Shown: positions 17,883 through 27,467, counted from the stretch's first letter. The stretch is 64,000 nucleotides of DNA from Bacteroidales bacterium (GCA_031263015.1 JAISGN010000006.1:47448-111447); one strand, 5' to 3'. Made by a program: numbers and translations. Notes: a model not told the origin generated them from the sequence alone.

Positions 17883-19088
17883 ATGGAAAGCATAAAAAAG
17901 ATTTACCGAATAGGATATGGTCCTTCAAGTTCGCATACCATAGGACCAAGAACGGCAGCCGAAGAATTCTTAACACGAACTCCCGATACACACCATTATA
18001 TTGTAACTCTATACGGTTCTCTTGCCGCAACAGGCAAAGGACACTTGACAGACAAGGCAATACTTGATGTTTTAGGCAGCGGAAGAACCGATATAGTATG
18101 GCGAGCCGACATTACGTTGCCCTTTCATCCTAATGGAATGAAGTTTGAAGCCTTTAATGCTGATGGGAAACTAACGAAGGACTGGATAATATATAGTGTC
18201 GGCGGCGGGAAGATTGCGGATGAGAATACGAAATTTGAAGAAGAGCATATCTATCCTCACAAAAACATTTCGGAAATACTGAAATATATTGACGAAAGGG
18301 GCTTTACTTTTTGGGAATACGTACAGGAATTTGAGGATGCGGACATCTGGGATTATCTTCGCTTGATTCTTGACACTATGAGGCAGTCTGTTGAGGACGG
18401 ATTGCAGGAGGAAGGCGTTCTTCCCGGCGAATTGCACCTTAGACGCAAGGCTATGTCTTATTATACAAAGGCTCGGAGTTATAAGGCTTCATTAACCGGC
18501 AGGACATCGGTGCAAGCGTATGCTCTTGCAGTGGCTGAACACAACGCTTCGGGCGGAAAAATTGTTACAGCCCCCACTTGCGGTTCGTCAGGCGTGCTTC
18601 CGGCGGTGTTATATCATCTTAATAAGGAGCATAACTTTACGGATAAACAAATAATATGGGCTTTGGCTACAGCGGGATTGTTCGGTAATTCCATTAAAAC
18701 CAACGCTTCTATTTCCGGAGCCGAGGTTGGTTGTCAGGGAGAGGTCGGTTCAGCCTGCTCAATGGCTGCCGCAGCGGCGAATCAGTTGTTTGGAGGCACA
18801 CCACAGCAAATAGAATATGCGGCAGAGATGGCTTTGGAACATCACTTAGGCTTAACCTGCGACCCGATATGCGGTTTGGTTCAAGTGCCATGCATAGAAA
18901 GGAACGCCTTTGCTGCTTTGCGGGCATTGGATGCAAACCTTTACGCAATGATGTCTGATGGGAAGCATATGATTTCCTTTGATAAAGTTGTTAAAACGAT
19001 GAATCTGACCGGTAAGGATATGCCTTCGCTTTACAAAGAGACGGCGGAAGGCGGTTTAGCCATTGCTTATTCGCCTAATGGCTTGTAA
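17883..19088 (+). CDS. sdaA: L-serine ammonia-lyase, single-chain iron-sulfur type
   Basis: The 401-residue enzyme deaminates L-serine to pyruvate and ammonia using a [4Fe-4S] cluster. The beta-type domain comes first (GPSSSHTIGPRTAAEEF), then the catalytic alpha-type domain with TAPTCGSSGVLPA, GCQGEVGSACSMAAA and LTCDPICGLVQVPCIERN. These supply the conserved cysteines. Both halves are fused, as is usual outside the two-subunit Gram-positive enzymes. The 3' end overlaps the convergent nucleotidyltransferase gene by 14 bases. Confidence 0.96.
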   Translation: MESIKKIYRIGYGPSSSHTIGPRTAAEEFLTRTPDTHHYIVTLYGSLAATGKGHLTDKAILDVLGSGRTDIVWRADITLPFHPNGMKFEAFNADGKLTKDWIIYSVGGGKIADENTKFEEEHIYPHKNISEILKYIDERGFTFWEYVQEFEDADIWDYLRLILDTMRQSVEDGLQEEGVLPGELHLRRKAMSYYTKARSYKASLTGRTSVQAYALAVAEHNASGGKIVTAPTCGSSGVLPAVLYHLNKEHNFTDKQIIWALATAGLFGNSIKTNASISGAEVGCQGEVGSACSMAAAAANQLFGGTPQQIEYAAEMALEHHLGLTCDPICGLVQVPCIERNAFAALRALDANLYAMMSDGKHMISFDKVVKTMNLTGKDMPSLYKETAEGGLAIAYSPNGL

Positions 19089-19812
19089 TATTTAACTGCT
19101 TTGCAAGTTTCTCGGCAGCAGGAAGAGACGATATTTTTCCGACATCAAGCCATCGCTCGGCAGAATGCACAAAGCCTTTCACGCAATGCTCTCTGCTTAT
19201 ATCCAAATACCGATTCATTATGGGGAAAGCACCTTTTTTGTGCAGCAAATCAAAGATTGACGGCGACACAACGGCGATTCCGCTAAATCCAAACGCCGTT
19301 AAATCAGCCTCATCCCTCGTTATAATCCGCTCATGTGTCGCATCATTCTGCCAACCGCTCAGTTGCATATCGCCATTGAAAAGAATCTGACGACTGCTGT
19401 GGCGTTTGCTCACCGCCAACGTTGCTATGGCGTTGCCAAAACCAAGATGCGTCCGCTCCAAAAGCCCTAAATCCACATCGGAAATAATATCTACGTTGTG
19501 CAAAATGATGTTTTGATTTGATGAAAACAGGTTGCGAGCATTCAATAAGCCGCCTCCCGTATCCAAAAGCAAGGAAGATTCGTCCGAAATCCTTATATCC
19601 GCCGCATAATCCTTTGTTTCAATGTATTGAATGACCTTTTGAGCAAAATGATGCACGTTTATCACAATCCGAGAGCAGCCCGCAGCAATCAGTTTCCTGA
19701 TATTGATATCCAAAAGCGTGGTTTGGTCAATCTCAACCAAAGCCTTAGGTTTGTCATCCGTCAAAGGACGAAGACGAGTGCCGAGTCCGGCGGCAAAAAT
19801 CATTGCTTCCAT
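19075..19812 (-). CDS. Sugar-phosphate nucleotidyltransferase (MurU/RmlA-like)
   Basis: The 245-residue protein begins MEAMIFAAGLGTRLRPLTDDKPKALVEI, the NTP-binding signature of the NTP_transferase family. LLDTGGGLLNAR and HNVDIISDVDLG match the MurU/mannose-1-phosphate guanylyltransferase subgroup. It lacks any hexapeptide acyltransferase tail. It may act in peptidoglycan recycling (N-acetylmuramate-1-phosphate uridylyltransferase), but the kinase partner usually found beside it is absent here. Substrate unknown. Met4 at 19803 is an alternative start. Confidence 0.75.
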   Translation of the reverse strand: MEAMIFAAGLGTRLRPLTDDKPKALVEIDQTTLLDINIRKLIAAGCSRIVINVHHFAQKVIQYIETKDYAADIRISDESSLLLDTGGGLLNARNLFSSNQNIILHNVDIISDVDLGLLERTHLGFGNAIATLAVSKRHSSRQILFNGDMQLSGWQNDATHERIITRDEADLTAFGFSGIAVVSPSIFDLLHKKGAFPIMNRYLDISREHCVKGFVHSAERWLDVGKISSLPAAEKLAKQLNITSH

Positions 19813-19826
19813 TTTATGAATCTTTG

Positions 19827-20579
19827 TTAGAGAGCGGTTTTAAGCGTTTTGGTGAGCGTATTACAAAAGATAAAATCATTCAATTCCCTGTTGTCGCTCC
19901 CCATCATTTGCTTCAAATCTCCTTTCCACCACAATTGTCCCTCGTGAATGAAATTTACGCTCTCGCCAATCTCAATTAACGAATTTATATCGTGCGTATT
20001 GATGATTGTTGTGATGTTATATTCCTGCGTAATCTCCTTTACTAATTTGTCAATGCGGCTTGCCGTTACGGGATCCAAACCCGAATTGGGTTCATCGCAG
20101 AAAAGATACTTCGGATTTGCGGAAATAGCCCGCGCCAACGCCACTCTCTTCTGCATTCCTCCGCTAAGCTCTGACGGATACAAAGCATTGGTGCCGTTGA
20201 GATTGACTCTGTCCAAACAGAAATTGACTCTGTCCAGCAGTTGCTTCCTGTTAAAATCGTTAAACATACGAATGGGGAACATAATGTTCTCTTCCACCGT
20301 CATAGAATCAAACAAGGCGCCGCCCTGAAAAAGCATCCCGATGTTGGAATGCACCTTCATCGCCTCCTTTTTTGACATCGTACTCATATCTCTTCCGTCA
20401 AAAAGCACCTTGCCTTCTTCCGGAGCGTACAAACCTGATAAACACTTCATTAAAACGGTCTTTCCCATTCCGCTTTGCCCGATTACCATATTGCATTTGC
20501 CGTTTTGGAACTCGGTATTGACGTTTCGGAGCACTTTTTTGCCGTTAAAATATTTTGAAACGTTGATTGCCTCTATCAT
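19827..20579 (-). CDS. ABC transporter ATPase, MlaF-like
   Basis: The 250-residue ATPase has Walker A GQSGMGKT, signature LSGGMQKR, Walker B YLFCDEPNSGLDP and the switch histidine in NTHDINS. GQSGMGKTVLMKCLSGL and LFQGGALFDSMTVEENI resemble MlaF, the ATPase of the phospholipid transport system that maintains outer-membrane asymmetry. The longest frame starts at 20651, but a -7 box TATTTTTG lies in that extension, so ATG 20579 is used. No MlaE permease gene is next to it, which is unusual for the family. Confidence 0.8.
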   Translation of the reverse strand: MIEAINVSKYFNGKKVLRNVNTEFQNGKCNMVIGQSGMGKTVLMKCLSGLYAPEEGKVLFDGRDMSTMSKKEAMKVHSNIGMLFQGGALFDSMTVEENIMFPIRMFNDFNRKQLLDRVNFCLDRVNLNGTNALYPSELSGGMQKRVALARAISANPKYLFCDEPNSGLDPVTASRIDKLVKEITQEYNITTIINTHDINSLIEIGESVNFIHEGQLWWKGDLKQMMGSDNRELNDFIFCNTLTKTLKTAL

Positions 20580-20810
20580 ATTGCTGTTTTGTATAATGGA
20601 TTGAAAGATTCGTTCCCGTTTAAGACTGCAAAAATACATTTTTTTGAGCAATAACCGCCCTTAATCTTGCATCCGCAACGGCAGAATAAGGTATTAAAAC
20701 TACCATATTTGCTTCCAGTAGTATCAAAATAAGATACCGATAATATCAGATTTGATTTTATTTATTGTATATTAAGAAAGAAAAAATCCTTATCTGATTA
20801 TACGCCGTTG

Positions 20811-20957
20811 GAATTTGCTTTCGCGAGCGTGGAATCAAGTTTCAGAATCACAGAATTTGATTTCGTAAGCGTAGAACTTGATTTCGTGAATCTGTAATTT
20901 GATTTCGTGAGTGTAGGATTTGCTTTCGTGAATTTGTAATTTGCTTTCGTGAGCACA
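20811..20957. repeat. 21-bp tandem array R6 (7 units, TTGATTTCGT family)
   Basis: Seven consecutive 21-base units run from 20811 to 20957. Words such as GAACTTGATTT, TAATTTGATTT and GGATTTGCTTT alternate with spacers such as CGTAAGCGTA, CGTGAATCTG and CGTGAGTGTA. Unit 2 is the most divergent. The array lies in the gap between the Omp28-like gene and the Mla ATPase gene. The fragment CTTGATTTCGT also occurs in arrays R14 and R15. Confidence 0.9.
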
Positions 20958-20986
20958 AAAAAGGCTTGAAGAAACCTCCAAGCCTT
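20957..20986 (-). terminator. Terminator of the Omp28-like T9SS gene
   Basis: On the minus strand the stem AAGGCTTG/CAAGCCTT with a 10-base loop is followed by a T run, 22 bases after the stop codon at 21009. It abuts the last unit of array R6. Confidence 0.8.
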
Positions 20987-21008
20987 AATTTATTTTAGTG
21001 TAATTTGA

Positions 21009-23438
21009 TTACTTTTTGATGATGAGTTTCTTTGTTGCCGTGCCGTTTGCAGTTGCCACTCTAACAAAATAAACGCCGTTGTTTAAAGCAGATGTGTTTA
21101 TCTCAATGTGGTTGTTGCCGGCTTTCAAAGCCTTGTTGCCAAGAACGATAACATCTCTGCCGAGCATATCAACAACATTGATTGTAGCCATAGAGCCTTC
21201 GCTTGCCGAAATCTCTAATGTGGTGCTGTTCATAGCAGGGTTTGGATAAAGCAAAGTTTGATAGATTGAGCCGGAAACGTTTTCCAAACCAACTAAACCT
21301 GAGATAGTGAAAGTTTTACTTTCTCCCGCTCCGTATTTTCCGTTAGATGAAGCAAGGATAGTACCGTTGGCATCCTTAATAGAGTAGTTGCCCGAACCAT
21401 ATCCGTTATTTATACCGTCGCCATAAGCATCAAGGATTTCAAAAGTATAACATCCGTCAGCAACAATGCCATTTAATGGAATCTCCTTTGTTGGGATATT
21501 GCTGGTATCAGCAGCGGTTGTAATATCTTCATAAGGTCCGCCCTGCTGAATAAGTTCTCCTGCGGTATTATAAAGGAACCAAGTTGTTTCAGTGCCGAAG
21601 GCATCAGGTTTTAAGTATAATGTTGCACTGAATTGTCCTTGTTGCGGAGCAGTTGCAGTAATCGTACCCGAAGTAGAAACAGGTGTTGCAAGAGTAGTTC
21701 CATTTACAGCAGTAATATTAACGTTTATTGTTGTGTTTTGATTTAATGGAACGATAACAGGTGCTAAATGAATTGTACCAGTTGCAAGTGGAGCGATATT
21801 GCCTGTCCATTCAACAGGATTCTCTGAACCGGTATAAGAAATAGTTAATGATGTGATAGCGTTTGAGCCTTCGTTTGTAACAATAAGAGTTGGCGATGCT
21901 GCATCATTGCAACTCGTTAATGACATAGAGTTAATTGAAACCGCATCCTCAGGAATAGTAATTTCTACTATGTGCATTTCTTTTATTTCTCCTGCTCCAT
22001 ATTGTCCGTTGGAAGAGATTAAGGTTGTTCCATTGCCATCAACAATTCTGTAATTACCTGCACCAAAAGTAGAGTTAATACCATCGCCATAACCATCTAT
22101 AATTTGAAAAATATAACATCCAGGTTCGGTAATGTTCAAAGGAATAGTATGAGGGGTTGTTCCTACATTATTTAAGTCTTCATAAGGTCCTCCTTGTTGA
22201 ATCAGCGTTCCATCAACTGTGAATAGACCCCATGCTGTTTCAGAGCCATAAGCATCGGTTGCAAGATGCAATACCGGTCTGTTATGACCTTCTACCAAAA
22301 TTGGTTTATTTACTGTGCCTGATGCAGACAAGTATGGTGAAGCAGGAGAGTCGCCATTTACATTATCTATAGTAATGCTGATGGTTTCATTTTGTCCTAA
22401 TGTAATCTGTAATGGGTCTAATTCAATGCTTGTGGTGCTCAAAGAATTTAAATTACCTGTCCATTGGAAAGGTGCTGCTGCTCCTGTGTAGTTAATAGTC
22501 ATAGATGTGATAGGAGTGCCGCTGTAATTTTGTACTTTGAATATTGGTTGGATGGAGTCGTTGCAACCATACATAGGATTAAACGTTACTCCTTTATCTA
22601 CCAATGTAATTTCGGTAGGGAAGTTGTAAGTAGGAGTTACTGTCGTACCTGTGTAAATTGTTTTATGGTCTTTTGTGATAAAAGCAACGATATGTAAATT
22701 TCCAAGTTCTGTTGGAATAGGATTAGGGGAGCCTAATTGTTCAGGAATAGTATAGGTATAATCCTTTTCAATATAAGTTCCGGCAGGAATAGTCGTTGTT
22801 CCATCCGTCTTTAAGGTATCACCCCATTGCCCTGTGAGCAAATCACGCAACATATGCATGTGGATATATGAGCCGTCAGGTGCTACTTGGTCGGGATTCA
22901 ATTGCGAACCTCCTACTTGACTTCCATAAACACTGTCTTGCACAAGAGCGATGTTAAGGAAATTAACGGCACCTTCTGCACTATCTGTGTAATAAACTTC
23001 AACATGAACATTCATTACTCTTGTCGCTACATCTACTGTTGCAGTTGTGGCAATATTTACACACGAAGGCGTAGCCAAAACATTATTAGCCCATGTTGTC
23101 CATACACTTCTGTCTGAAGATGAGGTTGCACCTCTATTTACCGTTGCATTAGGATAAGATGAGATGCTGTACTGATTAGCCAAAGCATTACCCCATTGTG
23201 TTGTGTAGGTGCTTGCTGCAAATCCACCTTGATGGATATTTATTATAGATACATTACCGGGATTTGCTGCTGCGAGATTATTCGCTGTTTTATGCCCATC
23301 AGGACACCAAGTACAATTAATACCGGTAAATTCTTCCAAAACAACTTTCCTGTTTTCAGGAGTTGTGGAAACGATAGTCTGAGCAGATGCTCCGAAAGCA
23401 AGAGCCAGAGTTAAAAATGAAAATATAACTTTCTTCAT
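21009..23438 (-). CDS. Omp28-like protein with T9SS type A sorting domain
   Basis: The 809-residue protein has a signal peptide (cleavage after ASAQ, residue 20). An Omp28-type thioredoxin-like domain follows, with CTWC at residues 42-45 in EEFTGINCTWCPDGHK. A duplicated module of about 170 residues comes next; its two copies share LIQQGGPYED, DGINS/DGINN and YGAGE. The C-terminal sorting domain is LYPNPAMNSTTLEIS ... VVDMLGRDV ... LNNGVYFVRV ... KKLIIKK. It should cross the outer membrane by T9SS. The CxxC suggests disulfide or redox chemistry, but no substrate is known. A -7 box TATATTTG lies at 23478-23471. Confidence 0.85.
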   Translation of the reverse strand: MKKVIFSFLTLALAFGASAQTIVSTTPENRKVVLEEFTGINCTWCPDGHKTANNLAAANPGNVSIINIHQGGFAASTYTTQWGNALANQYSISSYPNATVNRGATSSSDRSVWTTWANNVLATPSCVNIATTATVDVATRVMNVHVEVYYTDSAEGAVNFLNIALVQDSVYGSQVGGSQLNPDQVAPDGSYIHMHMLRDLLTGQWGDTLKTDGTTTIPAGTYIEKDYTYTIPEQLGSPNPIPTELGNLHIVAFITKDHKTIYTGTTVTPTYNFPTEITLVDKGVTFNPMYGCNDSIQPIFKVQNYSGTPITSMTINYTGAAAPFQWTGNLNSLSTTSIELDPLQITLGQNETISITIDNVNGDSPASPYLSASGTVNKPILVEGHNRPVLHLATDAYGSETAWGLFTVDGTLIQQGGPYEDLNNVGTTPHTIPLNITEPGCYIFQIIDGYGDGINSTFGAGNYRIVDGNGTTLISSNGQYGAGEIKEMHIVEITIPEDAVSINSMSLTSCNDAASPTLIVTNEGSNAITSLTISYTGSENPVEWTGNIAPLATGTIHLAPVIVPLNQNTTINVNITAVNGTTLATPVSTSGTITATAPQQGQFSATLYLKPDAFGTETTWFLYNTAGELIQQGGPYEDITTAADTSNIPTKEIPLNGIVADGCYTFEILDAYGDGINNGYGSGNYSIKDANGTILASSNGKYGAGESKTFTISGLVGLENVSGSIYQTLLYPNPAMNSTTLEISASEGSMATINVVDMLGRDVIVLGNKALKAGNNHIEINTSALNNGVYFVRVATANGTATKKLIIKK

Positions 23439-23504
23439 AAAGCAATAAAATTTAATTATTATTTAGACTGCAAATATATTACTTTTTTTGTTACAATACA
23501 AGTA

Positions 23505-25733
23505 TTAGTTGGAAATTTTATTTTCTTTCTTCCATTTCTCATAACTTTTCTCGTAAGATTTATTGAAGTATTTGAACCATTTGTCTTGCTGATAGAAATC
23601 ACTAACTCTATGATGCCGTTCAATTTTATCAGCATCCTTCATATTCTCCAAAGCCATCATTTCACCCAATTTGCTTTGTATTTTTTTTGTATCCGATGCC
23701 TTGTAACCAAAATCTTTTAACGTCCCAATCAATGACAATGCTATTTCAAATTTGCGATACTTCATCAAATATTCTATTGATTTTATCACAAGCTTATCAT
23801 CATTCCACGAGTGCATAATTGCTCTTAACGGCTCATGTTTAACTTGCATTTGAGCCAAAGCATTATCTATATAATACTGTTCAAGCCCCGCATAGCCAAA
23901 AACAAACTTCATCGTGTCCTTACTCTCATTTAGTACTTCCGATACTTGCTCTTTCAGCCCTACATACTCCAAAGGTTTGTCTATTTGCCGCTTTAATGCC
24001 CGCACTTTGCTCTTATCCAATCGGCATTGTGAAGAACCCTTAATCTGAATTGCCCTTTCAATATTTTGATTCGCCGCATAAAAGTCATTTCTCCTAATAC
24101 AATCCATAATATTGCTTACAAAGACATCAATCTCTTCCTGTTTCTTGGCACAAACCTTCTTATCCAACGACAGCAAATACGCATTCATTATCTCCTTTAT
24201 TCGTTTGTCGTCCGTCATCTTATACATCACAAGAAGTTCTTGCGTTAAAGCCACAAGGCTATCTGCTTTGGCAATATCCCCAACAAAGACCGCATACTCC
24301 GCTGCCGACATCCGTTTTGCCGTTATTTCTCTTATCGCCGCCAAATACATCTTCTCCACTTCCTTCTTTTCTATATCTATCTTGGCAAGCCGATTTGCCG
24401 ACTCCAAAACCTCTAACGCTTTCTCGTAATTATTAACCGTTATAAAGGAACGCACTTCATAAAATTTGTCATCAATCTCCTTGCTCATACTCTTTGCTTT
24501 GGTCTGCTCTACTGCCACGCTTCGCTTCGGCAACTTATTGTTTGATGAGGCTATATAGTCCTTTTCAATCTGTTCAACCGACTTATCGCTGTCGGAAATG
24601 GTGTCATTAATATATTGTGAGTAGGTTTGGCTGTATCCTTGTGCGGGAGTATTGGCTTCAATGGAGTCAAGACGGTTGTCGGTCAAAGAAGTAGTGCCGT
24701 TGATGGAAGCAATATTTTTCAAAGCCTCCGTTTCAATCTCTCCTCCTATCATTTCGGCAAGATTTTTGGCTTTTATAAGTTTGTCAATCCTTACTTCGTT
24801 TTGAGTAGCCGCCGTCATATTTTTCGCATCCTTGATATAAGCCGCAATAACCGCCTCTGCCATATTATCAAAGGAAGAAGAATTTTTTATATCCTCGCGA
24901 TTACGGCTCATATAGTCCATAGTATTGTTTATAAATGCCGCCGCAATATCCGTTTTGCCCATATCCATAGCACGTTTGGCTATTTTAAGGTGGTCATCGT
25001 AGATTCCGTTGCGGCATTTCTCTATATTGGCGGCAAGATTGCTCATATTGCAGATGCCGAACTTGTCTTTATCGCAGGCATCTTGCAGTTGCACCAAAAT
25101 GTTTTCGGCATCCGCAAATTTACCTTCTTTCATCATCGCCAACACTCTCACCATAGATTTATTATAAGCAAATGTGAGCAGAGTGTTGCAAAGATTCGCC
25201 TCATCCTCATTTGCTTTGCCCGTTTCCAAAGTAGAGAAAAGCATTGTCATAGCCTCTTTGACTTTACCCGAATCAAGTTTGAGTTTAGCGATTTGATAGT
25301 TTGCCATCACATTATCAGGCTTTACCTTTGCCGATTGGGCGAATAATTCCATTGCTTCCTGCTTTCTGCCGTTTAAAAGGGCGTTTAGACCTTTGGCATA
25401 GAACCTTTGGCTGAGATTTTGCTCAATAAAATCTATCACAGGCTTGTTTTGCTCCGCCAAAGTCTTCAATTGCAGCCACTTTTCCCTTATCTGCGAATTA
25501 TCTTTATAGGTTTTATATTTCTCAATCGTGGTTTGGGCGGCTGTAATCTGATAACTGTAAATATGAATCAGCGTAAGGTTGTCGGTGTTTTGAGAAGATA
25601 GTTCCTTGATATTCTTATCCAACGCTTTAAGAGCATCTTTGAGTTCAATATCAGAAAGATTCTGTGCCTGACAATGCCACAAGGGCAGCATAAAAAGAAG
25701 GATGGCGATTTTTTTAAGCATAATAAATTTCAT
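23505..25733 (-). CDS. Large TPR-like periplasmic protein
   Basis: The product of about 742 residues has a signal peptide (MLKKIAILLFMLPLWHCQAQ) and is otherwise alpha-helical. TPR-like units lie around residues 125-205 (GLNALLNGRKQEAMELFAQSAKVKPDNVMANYQIAKLKLD) and less regular helical repeats follow to the end. It is Lys/Glu/Ala-rich with no catalytic motif. The longest frame starts at 25769, but the -7 box TATCTTTG lies within it, so ATG 25733 is preferred. Function unknown; a scaffold role is inferred from the repeats only. Confidence 0.65.
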   Translation of the reverse strand: MKFIMLKKIAILLFMLPLWHCQAQNLSDIELKDALKALDKNIKELSSQNTDNLTLIHIYSYQITAAQTTIEKYKTYKDNSQIREKWLQLKTLAEQNKPVIDFIEQNLSQRFYAKGLNALLNGRKQEAMELFAQSAKVKPDNVMANYQIAKLKLDSGKVKEAMTMLFSTLETGKANEDEANLCNTLLTFAYNKSMVRVLAMMKEGKFADAENILVQLQDACDKDKFGICNMSNLAANIEKCRNGIYDDHLKIAKRAMDMGKTDIAAAFINNTMDYMSRNREDIKNSSSFDNMAEAVIAAYIKDAKNMTAATQNEVRIDKLIKAKNLAEMIGGEIETEALKNIASINGTTSLTDNRLDSIEANTPAQGYSQTYSQYINDTISDSDKSVEQIEKDYIASSNNKLPKRSVAVEQTKAKSMSKEIDDKFYEVRSFITVNNYEKALEVLESANRLAKIDIEKKEVEKMYLAAIREITAKRMSAAEYAVFVGDIAKADSLVALTQELLVMYKMTDDKRIKEIMNAYLLSLDKKVCAKKQEEIDVFVSNIMDCIRRNDFYAANQNIERAIQIKGSSQCRLDKSKVRALKRQIDKPLEYVGLKEQVSEVLNESKDTMKFVFGYAGLEQYYIDNALAQMQVKHEPLRAIMHSWNDDKLVIKSIEYLMKYRKFEIALSLIGTLKDFGYKASDTKKIQSKLGEMMALENMKDADKIERHHRVSDFYQQDKWFKYFNKSYEKSYEKWKKENKISN

Positions 25734-25787
25734 AGTGTTTGAAACAACGGCAAAGATAGTAATTTTCATTTAATGGATACGGCATTT

Positions 25788-25931
25788 GGGCGTATCGCAC
25801 TGACTTTATGTTTTTCTAAAAGCCTGTTTTAATTTAACGAAACAGCCTTTGGTGCGAACGAAACAGCCTTTCATTTTAATGAAACAGCCTTTTATTTCGG
25901 CATAACAAAGTAATGTAGGAGCGACACGCAC
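25788..25931. repeat. 21-bp phased array R7 with terminal inverted repeats
   Basis: Words at 25798, 25819, 25840, 25861, 25882 and 25903 are all 21 apart: CACTGACTTTA, AAAGCCTGTTT, AAACAGCCTTT, AAACAGCCTTT, AAACAGCCTTT, TAACAAAGTAA. The left end reads GGGCGTATCG then CACTGACTTTA. The right end, reverse-complemented, reads GTGCGTGTCG, CTCCTACATTA. The two ends therefore form an imperfect terminal inverted repeat around the central words. The right end lies 30 bases before the lolD -7 box (TATCTTTG, 25961-25968). Confidence 0.9.
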
Positions 25932-25996
25932 TTTGGTGGCGGTTATTGCTCAAAAAAATATATCTTTGCAGCCAATAAACATAACAATAAGAACAA

Positions 25997-26650
25997 ATGA
26001 TAGAGGCAAACAATATCTCAAAATCCTACGGCAGCCTTGCAGTTCTCCAAGACGTCAGTTTGAATGTTGCAAAAGGAGAGATTGTCGCAATAGTAGGGGC
26101 TTCCGGTGCGGGCAAAACAACGCTGCTGCAAATAATCGGCACTTTGGATAAAGCGGATAGCGGTTCGGTTGTCATAAACGGCAGAAATACGGCGGCGATG
26201 AATGATAAGGCTTTGTCGTTGTTTCGCAATAAGGAGATAGGGTTTGTTTATCAGTTCCACCATCTGCTATCCGAATTTACGGCTTTGGAGAATATCATCA
26301 TTCCTGCTTTGATTGGCGGCACTAAACGTAAGGATGCGCAGGACAGAGCGATGTTTCTGCTGGATAAACTCAATGTCGGCAATCGTGCAAGCCACAAACC
26401 GAACGAGCTTTCAGGGGGTGAGCAGCAGAGAATAGCAGTTGCGAGGGCTTTAATCAATTCTCCGAGTGTTTTACTCGCCGATGAGCCGAGCGGAAACCTT
26501 GATACTCACAATGCAACCGAGCTTCATAATCTTTTTCTTTCGCTTCGGGATGATTTTGGGCAGACTATCGTCATCGTTACGCACAATTTTCAGTTGGCAA
26601 AGATGAGTGACAGGACTGTTACAATAAAAGACGGCAGGATTATTTCATAA
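25997..26650 (+). CDS. lolD: ABC transporter ATPase, LolD/MacB type
   Basis: The 217-residue ATPase has Walker A GASGAGKT, signature LSGGEQQR, Walker [13 protein letters not shown] and the H-loop VTHN. The EPSGNLD and [17 protein letters not shown] segments are typical of the LolD/MacB/FtsE branch. LolD powers release of lipoproteins from the inner membrane to LolA. The LolC/E permease is not adjacent, so a MacB-like partner elsewhere is also possible and the symbol is tentative. Promoter -7 box TATCTTTG at 25961-25968. Confidence 0.8.
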   Translation: MIEANNISKSYGSLAVLQDVSLNVAKGEIVAIVGASGAGKTTLLQIIGTLDKADSGSVVINGRNTAAMNDKALSLFRNKEIGFVYQFHHLLSEFTALENIIIPALIGGTKRKDAQDRAMFLLDKLNVGNRASHKPNELSGGEQQRIAVARALINSPSVLLADEPSGNLDTHNATELHNLFLSLRDDFGQTIVIVTHNFQLAKMSDRTVTIKDGRIIS

Positions 26651-26881
26651 AAAAAGTTTAAGACCAACATTTATTTTATTTATAAATTGCTTCCTATTGT
26701 TAAAAGCATATTACATATTATTATTACAATGATTATCAATGAATAAAGCCTGTTTCCTTGTGCGGAAAAGAGGTGTTATTATATTATAATTGCGGCTCTT
26801 TTATGTAAAACAGGGAAGTGTTAAATTTATTGAAAACAAAAATTTTCTTAAAAAGGTATCTCTTTATTCAAAATAATGTTG

Positions 26882-27057
26882 TATGTTTGCAAATTCTTAT
26901 ACGGTTATTTTGTTATTAAGTAATTACTTAATGATACGATGTTTCAGGTTGGTAAAGAGCCATAAAGATTATATATTAGGGGGGAAAAAGCTGTTTGTGC
27001 TTACAATTAAATTTCAACAACAAAAATCAAACGCAATGTTATCCTCCCTTTTTTTGT
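26882..27057 (+). ncRNA. Candidate small RNA or long leader upstream of yraN
   Basis: The 427-base gap between lolD and yraN contains a -7-like box TATGTTTG at 26882-26889. A perfect 18-base palindrome (ATTAAGTAATTACTTAAT) follows, then a G-rich run (AGGGGGGA) that can pair with TCCTCCCT just before seven T residues at 27051-27057. That looks like a promoter, a structured RNA of about 165 bases and a terminator. No clear -33 box is present and I cannot assign an RNA family. Confidence 0.3.
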
Positions 27058-27077
27058 GCCTATAAGTGATTATTTGA

Positions 27078-27467
27078 ATGGAACAGCAAAACGACAGACG
27101 CAAACGGCATAATGAACTCGGCAAACGAGGTGAGGATGCAGCCGTTGCTTATTTGGAAGGTTTGGGATGGCGTATTATGGAGCGGAATTTTGTTGTGGGC
27201 AAATTTGAAGTTGATATTATTGCCGAGGATAGAGATAAGATTGTGTTCGTTGAAGTCAAAACCAGAACGGATGCTGTTTTCGCTGAGCCGGAATGGGCTG
27301 TTACAAGAGCCAAACAGCGTTCCATCATTGCCGTTGCAAACGCTTATGTTGTTCAACGCCGAGTTGAGCGAGAGGTTCGCTTTGATGTGATGAGTATTAT
27401 CTTAGATGAGCAGGGCGAAAGCAGCATTCATCATATTCCTGCTGCATTTGAGCCGATTATTGCCTGA
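27078..27467 (+). CDS. yraN: YraN family (UPF0102) nuclease-like protein
   Basis: The 129-residue protein shows the family pattern NELGKRGEDAAVAYLEGLGWRIMERNF, then VDIIAEDRDKIVFVEVKTR, which is an endonuclease-like D-(x)n-ExK core. The family is widespread and near universal, but its role is not settled. The 3' end overlaps the convergent TPR gene by 37 bases. Confidence 0.92.
   Translation: MEQQNDRRKRHNELGKRGEDAAVAYLEGLGWRIMERNFVVGKFEVDIIAEDRDKIVFVEVKTRTDAVFAEPEWAVTRAKQRSIIAVANAYVVQRRVEREVRFDVMSIILDEQGESSIHHIPAAFEPIIA

Noticed and set aside
20811..20957. CRISPR array at the seven-unit tandem repeat
   Set aside because: Units are contiguous and 21 bases long, with no unique spacers of 28-36 bases. 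None of the other arrays fits CRISPR geometry, and no type VI direct repeat was seen near the Cas13a fragment.
24627..25346. 239-residue frame antisense to the TPR gene
   Set aside because: It is a shadow of the minus-strand codon pattern, with no promoter and no recognisable motif.
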